Source: Angustibacter sp049994355 (GTDB lineage: Bacteria > Actinomycetota > Actinomycetes > Actinomycetales > Angustibacteraceae). From it: a DNA stretch of 64,000 nucleotides. A model generated the notes under the pieces. The model was not told the origin of the DNA. It searched no databases and saw only the letters and a program-made list of their open reading frames with translations. The stretch lies in contig NZ_CP188257.1 of NCBI RefSeq assembly GCF_049994355.1, forward strand, positions 2,046,001 through 2,110,000. The letters run 5' to 3'. Both the position numbers and the translations under genes were made by a program. Numbering within the stretch: the first letter of the stretch is position 1; every line of letters starts with the position of its first letter. Below are positions 58,713-64,000 of this stretch, piece by piece.

Positions 58713-60989
58713 CTAGCGCCGCTCGGACACCGCATCCCTGCGCCGGCGGGCGGCCAGGTCAGCCAGGACGGACCGGTTCAGCAGCGGCCGTGGGTCGACC
58801 AGGGTCAGCGCCTTGCGATGGGGCCGGCGTCCCTGCTGCAGGTCTGCCCTGAGCTGGCGTTCGATCTCCCAGGCCCGGTCCGCGGTTGCCTGCACCGGGG
58901 GCGTCGGCGCGAACAGCGCGACGTCGACCAGGGGCACGAGCTGCCTGATCGCGAGTGCGGGTGCCCCGAGCGCGGTCACGGCGCTGTCCGTCGTCTCTGC
59001 CGGGCTCCACGATCGGTGCGGGACGACGCCGCGCTCGACCAGGCGGTCCTTAGCCTCAGACCAGGCGCCCAGCACCTGGCGGGCCGGGGTGGGCGCGCGG
59101 ATCCGGGCCATCCGACGCCGCCACTTCTCGATGACGACCCCGGCGGCGACCAGCAGCGTGAGAACGGCGATGGCGAGCAGTGACGTGATCCCACCGTGCA
59201 GCACGGTTGCGGCCAGCCCGTGCTGGCCCGCGGTGCCTGCAGCCGTTCCCTGGTCGGCACCTGGCCGGCTCTGCGCCGGGCCGGCGCTGGTGTCCGGGGC
59301 GGCGATGACGTCGTGGGACCGGATGCGAGGCGCAGCAGTACGTGCGAGGTCGACCGTCTCGAACGGCACCCACCCGTAGCCCTGGAAGGGAACCTCGCCC
59401 CAGGCGTGGGCGTCCGCCGTGGTCACCTGCACCTGCCGACCGGCGGCCAGCGCCTTGCTGTCCACTAGGTACCCCACGCCGACTCGTGCGGGGATGCCAA
59501 GCAACCGGGCGAGGATGACGAACGCCGAGGCGTGCTGCTCTGCGAAGCCGTTCTGGTCCTCGGGCTTCGCGTGGACGAGCATCCGCGTCACGGCACCGTA
59601 GGAGTGGCCTGGTGGCGCGTCAGGGTCGTAGGGCAGCGCCTTGAGCATGGTCGAGATCAGCAGCAGCTGGTCGTACGGTGAGGTGGCGCGCTGCGCGATC
59701 TGCGTCGCGATCTGCTGCAGCGCGCGAGGGGGCGTCGGGAGCGCGAGGTAGTCGTGGATCGGAGCGGGTGAGCCGATGGCAGCCGCCGCGCTCAGCGTGG
59801 TGTAGGGACGGAACCGACAGGTGAGCTGGTAGTGACCCGGGCTCGTCGTTCCCGCCTCGGCAAGGGTGCCCGAGCGCGCGCTGAAGCCCAGCCCGCTGGC
59901 GTCCAGGCGGAGCGGTCTTCCGCACTGTGGAAGGAACGCGTTCTCGGGGGCGACCACGTCGACGGTCAGATGCGTCTCGGCGGACCCCGAGACGAGCCCG
60001 TCGTCGGGCAGAACGCTTCCCGCGGGCCGGAACTCGTCATCGGCCGCGGACCAGGTCGACCCGTCGAAGGTGTCGAGGGCCGCGACGCGCACCCGGTCCA
60101 GTGTCGACCCGCGCGCCGAAAGCCGGAACAGGGTTCGCGGCGGCTTGTCGGCCAGCTGGCTCTGCACGGTGGCCAGTGGCGTGATCTCCGGGGCGACCCG
60201 GAACGGCGGGGTCACCAGGTCACGGACGTCGTAGCGCTGGCTGCCGTCCGCGATCGGCAGCGCAGCGGCAGCCGCGGCGCCGAGCGTGACGACGAGCAGC
60301 ACGACGGGAACGCCATAGGCCATCCTGCCGAGCACGGCACGCCCCTGCTCCGCGACGAGGTGCGAACCGACCGCGTCGGCCGCCTGCGTCGAGACCTGCT
60401 CGTCCGGGTGGTTCGAGCGAACGAGGACGTAGCTGAGCGCCAGCAAGGCCCAGCCCAGAGCCAACCCGGGTGCAGGTCGCAGCAACGGAGCACCGAGACC
60501 GAGGGCCACCACGAGAGCAACAGTCGCCGGCAGCAGCGGCAGCATCGTCGAGCGCAGCCGCGTCGCCAGCCAAGGCCCGCCCCAGGCCGACCACCACGCC
60601 ACCAGGGCCGGGCAGAGCAGCAGTGCCGGTGTGACGTCGGCGGGCGCGGGTGTCGTGAGCAGCCTCCGCCAGCCGCCGACCAGGCCGGTGTGCAGTGCCG
60701 TCCAGGTCTGCCCACGGGGAAGGCCCGCCACCAGCGTGGTGTGCAGCAGGCCGAAGGTGACGAAGGCCAGGAACCCGACCAGCGCGATGCTCATCGCCAG
60801 CCGGGTGCTCCAGCCCCGGTGGGCACCGAGCAGGGCCAGCGCGCCCCCAGCCGCGCTGGCCGCGAACAGCGGCCAGAGGTAACCGCGGCCGCTGAAGGCG
60901 CCGGAGTAGAACGCTGTCGGGAGGGCTGCCGCGGCCACCAGGAGGATCCGCTCGAGCCAGGCGAGCACGGTCCACACCGAGGGCTTCAT
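58713..60989 (-). CDS. TgpA-like transglutaminase-domain membrane protein, catalytic Cys absent
   Basis: 758 residues. About seven hydrophobic helices in the N-terminal ~250 residues (DUF3488-like), then an extracytoplasmic part with a transglutaminase core (~510-630), a further TM helix (~690) and a cytosolic tail. The core aligns as NGFAEQHASAFVILARLLGI, PARVGVGYLVD, then DAHAWGEVPFQGYGWVPFE. Where active members have G-x-Cys-x-x-F, this has Ala, and the final Asp is Glu; the His is kept. So it is probably not an active transglutaminase. The start overlaps the DUF58 stop by ATGA. It is the third gene of a MoxR-DUF58-TgpA operon. Confidence 0.88.
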   Translation of the reverse strand: MKPSVWTVLAWLERILLVAAAALPTAFYSGAFSGRGYLWPLFAASAAGGALALLGAHRGWSTRLAMSIALVGFLAFVTFGLLHTTLVAGLPRGQTWTALHTGLVGGWRRLLTTPAPADVTPALLLCPALVAWWSAWGGPWLATRLRSTMLPLLPATVALVVALGLGAPLLRPAPGLALGWALLALSYVLVRSNHPDEQVSTQAADAVGSHLVAEQGRAVLGRMAYGVPVVLLVVTLGAAAAAALPIADGSQRYDVRDLVTPPFRVAPEITPLATVQSQLADKPPRTLFRLSARGSTLDRVRVAALDTFDGSTWSAADDEFRPAGSVLPDDGLVSGSAETHLTVDVVAPENAFLPQCGRPLRLDASGLGFSARSGTLAEAGTTSPGHYQLTCRFRPYTTLSAAAAIGSPAPIHDYLALPTPPRALQQIATQIAQRATSPYDQLLLISTMLKALPYDPDAPPGHSYGAVTRMLVHAKPEDQNGFAEQHASAFVILARLLGIPARVGVGYLVDSKALAAGRQVQVTTADAHAWGEVPFQGYGWVPFETVDLARTAAPRIRSHDVIAAPDTSAGPAQSRPGADQGTAAGTAGQHGLAATVLHGGITSLLAIAVLTLLVAAGVVIEKWRRRMARIRAPTPARQVLGAWSEAKDRLVERGVVPHRSWSPAETTDSAVTALGAPALAIRQLVPLVDVALFAPTPPVQATADRAWEIERQLRADLQQGRRPHRKALTLVDPRPLLNRSVLADLAARRRRDAVSERR

Positions 60990-62134
60990 GCGGCTACCAG
61001 CGCGTTCCACTGACGTGCGAAGTCGGCGCTGTCCATACACGACACGGACAGGACGCCCTGCAGCTGCGGCAGCTGGAACGAGCTGTGCCGCACCGCCCCG
61101 ACCTGGATCAGGCTCGCCATCAGATAGCTGGGACGCACCTGCGACACCACGCTCAGCACGGCCGGGTCCGGGTAGCCGGTGACCACGCCCAGGCTGACGG
61201 TTGCCCGGCCGGGACTGATCGCTGCCAGGGATGACAGTCCCGGGTCGTCGGCCGACGTACGGACTCCCGCGAGCAGGTCCAGGACATCGGCCTCGCCCAG
61301 TCGGCCCTCGCACACCACGACGTCCCCTCCCGTCGTCCGAAGCTGCAGCGGGTAGCCGCCGGAGGTCCCAGCAACCGCCAGCGAGACCGCGACGCGCACG
61401 GCGTCCTCGAAGGCGTCGCCCTCGAACGACGCGGCGCAGGTGTCCAGGACCACCATCAGACTCGGCTCGTCCGGGACGACCTTGTGGCAGACCAGAAGCT
61501 GGCCGGTCTGAGCGCTCTTCTTCCAGTGCACGTCCCGCAGCGAGTCCCCTCTCTCGTACGGGCGGATGCTGTGGAAGGCGATGCCACCGCGTGGCGAACT
61601 GGCGGAGGTCGGTCCTTCCATGTCGCGGTTGGTGCCGGTCGGCAACGGTGCGACGGCGTGAACGTGCGGGTGCACCACGAGCTGCGTCCGCGAGGTGTAC
61701 GAACGGCTCGCGGAGAGCAGTCGAAGCGGATCGGTGTGGCCGAAAGTGAAGGGACCGACGTCGTAGATCCCGCGGCGCTCGGTCGGCAGGGGGTAGGTGC
61801 TGTGGTGCGTCTCCCGCGCTGCCAGGCTCGGCACCGGGACGGACACGCTGCTCGTGCCCACCCGTTCGGTGGCGAGGATCGGAGGACTGCGCCGACGACC
61901 CTGGTTGCGCACGAGCAGCAAGGCGCGCGCGGGCTCAGCCTCCGGAACGCGCGGGGGCTCGATGTCGCGTACCGCGATCAGCTCGGGACGCAGCAGCATC
62001 CAGAGCAGGGCCTGGAGCAACGCCGCGACGCCGACCAGCCCGATGATCATCAGCTCCGGGCTGCCCGCCGCGGCACCGGCTGCCAGAGCGGTCGCCGAGG
62101 CTGCGCCGATCACCCAACCTGCGCTGGTGACCAT
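60986..62134 (-). CDS. DUF58 (von Willebrand-like) membrane protein
   Basis: 382 residues: two N-terminal hydrophobic helices (~8-50), a beta-rich segment and the DUF58 core IRPYERGDSLRDVHWKKSAQ, followed by a vWA-like fold (SLMVVLDTCAASFEGD). DUF58 proteins accompany MoxR ATPases and often transglutaminase-like proteins. They are thought to be chaperone-like partners in assembling envelope or metallo-enzymes. It starts 3 bp after moxR and overlaps the next gene by 4 bp. Confidence 0.92.
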   Translation of the reverse strand: MVTSAGWVIGAASATALAAGAAAGSPELMIIGLVGVAALLQALLWMLLRPELIAVRDIEPPRVPEAEPARALLLVRNQGRRRSPPILATERVGTSSVSVPVPSLAARETHHSTYPLPTERRGIYDVGPFTFGHTDPLRLLSASRSYTSRTQLVVHPHVHAVAPLPTGTNRDMEGPTSASSPRGGIAFHSIRPYERGDSLRDVHWKKSAQTGQLLVCHKVVPDEPSLMVVLDTCAASFEGDAFEDAVRVAVSLAVAGTSGGYPLQLRTTGGDVVVCEGRLGEADVLDLLAGVRTSADDPGLSSLAAISPGRATVSLGVVTGYPDPAVLSVVSQVRPSYLMASLIQVGAVRHSSFQLPQLQGVLSVSCMDSADFARQWNALVAA

Positions 62135-62137
62135 GTC

Positions 62138-63130
62138 TCACACCCGCGCTGGCTCTCGTGGTACCGGGAGCTCGAGGAGGACGTCGTCCAGCAGCGACTG
62201 CGCGGTCTGGCCCTGGATCGCGGCCTCGGGTCGCAGCAGGAGCCGGTGGCAGAACGCCGCAGGCACCAGCACCTTCACGTCGTCCGCTGTCGCGAAGTGC
62301 CGGCCCTGACTGGCGGCGCGGGCCTGGACGAGCTGGGCGAGCTGCACCACAGCTCGGCTGCTCGAGCCCAGCCGGAGATCGGGAAGCTGGCGGGTGCGGG
62401 CGGCGATGTTCACCATGTACTCGACCAGGGTCGGCGCCACGAAGACACCGGCTATCGCGGAGTGGATCTCGTACAGCTCGGAGGCAGAGATCACGTGCTG
62501 CAGGTCCTCTGGTTCGCGCCGCGACATCCCGTCGTTCACGATCTGCATCTCGTGGGCGAAGCCGGGGTAGCCGATCGACGTGCGGATCGTGAAGCGATCC
62601 AGCTGGGCCTCCGCCAGCGGATAGGTGCCCTGCATCTCGACGGAGTTCTGGGTGGCTAGCACCAAGAACGGTTTCGGCATCGGGTACGTCGTCCCGTCGA
62701 CCGTCGTCTGCCGTTCGGCCATTGCCTCCAGCAGAGCCGACTGGGTCTTAGGAGAGGCTCGGTTGATCTCGTCGGCCAGCACGATGTTCGCGAACACCGC
62801 ACCGGGCCGGAACTCGAACTCGCGGCGCTCGGGGTGGAAGATCGGCACCCCGGTGACGTCCGAGGGCAGCAGGTCAGGCGTGAACTGGATCCGGCTGAAG
62901 GACCCGTCGATCGAGCGGGCGACCGCCTTGGCCAGCCGCGTCTTCGCCGTGCCGGGGTTGTCCTCGATCAGCACGTGCCCGCCGGCCAGCAGGCACTGCA
63001 GCACCAGCGCGACCGTGTCGTCCTTGCCGACGACCATCGAGCGAACGTTGTCGAACACCGCTTGGAAGCGGCTCTGGACCCACGCGGCCTGCTCCGGCCC
63101 GAACTCTTGCGACGGCGGGTGATCCGACAT
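62138..63130 (-). CDS. MoxR-family AAA+ ATPase
   Basis: 330 residues. Walker A is VLIEDNPGTAKTRLAKAVAR, Walker B is VLADEINRASPKTQSALLEA, with sensor 1 in FLVLATQNSVEMQGTYPLAE and the arginine-finger block AQLDRFTIRTSIGYPG. The small helical lid domain is ~235-330. GxxTxK variation in the P-loop (NPGTAKT) is normal for MoxR. It starts the moxR-DUF58-tgpA-like operon. The ATG has GGAAA upstream. The client is unknown. Confidence 0.95.
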   Translation of the reverse strand: MSDHPPSQEFGPEQAAWVQSRFQAVFDNVRSMVVGKDDTVALVLQCLLAGGHVLIEDNPGTAKTRLAKAVARSIDGSFSRIQFTPDLLPSDVTGVPIFHPERREFEFRPGAVFANIVLADEINRASPKTQSALLEAMAERQTTVDGTTYPMPKPFLVLATQNSVEMQGTYPLAEAQLDRFTIRTSIGYPGFAHEMQIVNDGMSRREPEDLQHVISASELYEIHSAIAGVFVAPTLVEYMVNIAARTRQLPDLRLGSSSRAVVQLAQLVQARAASQGRHFATADDVKVLVPAAFCHRLLLRPEAAIQGQTAQSLLDDVLLELPVPREPARV

Positions 63131-63193
63131 GTTTCCTCACTCTGTTGAGGACGGTTGGGTTCGAGACGGTCAAGACCAGTGATGACCCTCGGC

Positions 63194-64000
63194 TTATCCT
63201 TCAAACCTCGCGGTCACGTAGAACTGGATACCTGGCCCTCCCAGCCAGCACGGGGCACCGATGTGGACGGTGACATCGACCGCCGCGCCGTTGGGGTGCG
63301 CTGCATCGATGCGTCGAGTGATGGTGTCCAAGGGGCGATCAGTGATCACCGTGACCTCCGGTGTCTGCCCGTCCCAGTGGTACCCGGCGCGAGGCGGAAC
63401 CACCTGGACGTCGTACTCCGCCCTCATGTCACCACAGACTCCCCACTTGTCCGCCGTGATCACGTCGGAGTTGTTGAGCCGCCCCACGGGTGCCAAGACA
63501 TGCACGGTAAAACTCCCCGGCGTGGTGTTGCCGGCAGCATCGCTCGCTGTGCAGTTCACCCTCTTGTCGCCTTGCGTGAAGAAGGTCCCTGAGGCTGGCG
63601 AACAGCTCACCGTCGGCCGCGGGTCACGGTCGTCCGTCACTCCTGGCGTCGCGTAGCTCACGGTCATTCCATTCGTGCCGGCCGGTCGTATCTGCCGGAT
63701 GTCGGGGAGGGGGTCCTTCGTGAAGCGCGGAGCGACCGTGTCCGGGGCAAGGTCAATGCGGGCATCCACGTCGTGTGCCGTGTCCATGGTCAGCGGACAG
63801 GAACCGCTACCGGCGCATGTGGTCCATTGCGTCAACACCGAGTCGGCGTCGGGGGAGGCGGTTAGCGTGACGACAGCTCCCTCCGGGAAGTCGGCGTCAC
63901 AGGTTCCGGGGCAGGTGATCCCGGCTGGATCACTCGTGACGCTCCCGGTGCCGTCACCGCTGATGCTCACGTGCAGCCGATGGGTCACGGCGGTGAAGGT
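63194..64000 (-). CDS. Secreted repeat/HYR-domain protein (5' end outside window)
   Basis: The last 268 codons of an extracytoplasmic protein, open to the right edge. A bacterial repeat module (SISGDGTGSVTSDPAGITCP, GTCDADFPEGAVVTLTASPD, then VLTQWTTCAGSGSCPLTM) has paired Cys. It is followed by a HYR-like immunoglobulin-fold module (VSCSPASGTFFTQGDKRVNC, TASDAAGNTTPGSFTVHV) and a unique C-terminal domain (GVCGDMRAEYDVQVVPPRAG). No enzyme motif is seen. Probably a surface or secreted structural protein. It is 63 bp upstream of moxR, possibly in the same transcript. Confidence 0.8.
   Translation of the reverse strand, partial: TFTAVTHRLHVSISGDGTGSVTSDPAGITCPGTCDADFPEGAVVTLTASPDADSVLTQWTTCAGSGSCPLTMDTAHDVDARIDLAPDTVAPRFTKDPLPDIRQIRPAGTNGMTVSYATPGVTDDRDPRPTVSCSPASGTFFTQGDKRVNCTASDAAGNTTPGSFTVHVLAPVGRLNNSDVITADKWGVCGDMRAEYDVQVVPPRAGYHWDGQTPEVTVITDRPLDTITRRIDAAHPNGAAVDVTVHIGAPCWLGGPGIQFYVTARFEG

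Noticed and set aside
56293..58716. Long forward ORFs opposite the arylsulfatase
   Set aside because: Shadow frames with Val/Arg/Gly bias; the reverse strand holds all sulfatase motifs.

Overview
The window is GC-rich, gene-dense and has a typical actinobacterial gene content: coproporphyrin-type haem genes with HemQ, DUF3000, an AfsR-type regulator, GlgX-TreY-TreZ, and a LigC/Prim-Pol pair. Many genes have a TANNNT -10 box only 6-8 nt before the start codon, which suggests leaderless mRNAs. I read it as a chromosomal segment of a free-living actinomycete. I cannot fix the genus from sequence alone.

Layout. 1-10.8 kb is a conserved core block: thiolase, FAD-dependent oxidoreductase, RNase D, an atypical LuxR-type regulator, DUF3000, EamA transporter, hemE, DUF4349 lipoprotein, hemG, hemQ and msrB. 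10.9-20.2 kb holds a secreted LTD/nuclease protein, a Prim-Pol and a LigC-type DNA ligase, a DoxX-like protein, an alpha/beta hydrolase, a RibD-C reductase and ZapE. 20.2-28.8 kb carries trehalose/glycogen genes (glgX and treY overlapping, treZ). This set is interrupted by a PPK2 kinase and an AbiEi/DUF559-like gene bracketed by two related 64-bp hairpins. 28.9-33.4 kb has an AidB-like acyl-CoA dehydrogenase, a YihY membrane protein, rsgA and three tRNAs (Gly, Cys, Val).

From the 3' end of tRNA-Val to about 41.5 kb lies a decayed mobile region. It contains an IS3-type element that split a small membrane-protein gene, an orphan AfsR/SARP regulator, remnants of an IclR regulator, of an IS21 istB and of a peptidoglycan-binding protein, a secreted trypsin, a 5'-truncated tyrosine recombinase and a truncated His-rich hypothetical gene.

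41.6-47.0 kb is a coherent redox module: ApbE (flavinyl transferase) and DUF2231, an OmpR-type two-component system, and a divergent ferric-reductase-like flavocytochrome overlapping a flavinylatable FMN-binding protein. A CTCYGAG direct repeat with 11-bp spacing lies upstream of two of its operons and is a candidate operator for the embedded regulator. 47.0-56.2 kb is a stress or dormancy-like cluster: two tandem-domain universal stress proteins, PNPOx-like protein, SHOCT proteins, a second PPK2, an aldo/keto reductase, an F420/NADP-type reductase, a PAS-GAF-PP2C phosphatase, a vestige of acetate kinase, and an MBL-fold gene cut to 72 codons and ending in a 15-bp tandem repeat. 56.2-64 kb holds a large arylsulfatase and a MoxR-DUF58-transglutaminase operon. 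The transglutaminase seems to lack its catalytic cysteine. The 3' portion of a secreted repeat/HYR protein runs off the right edge.
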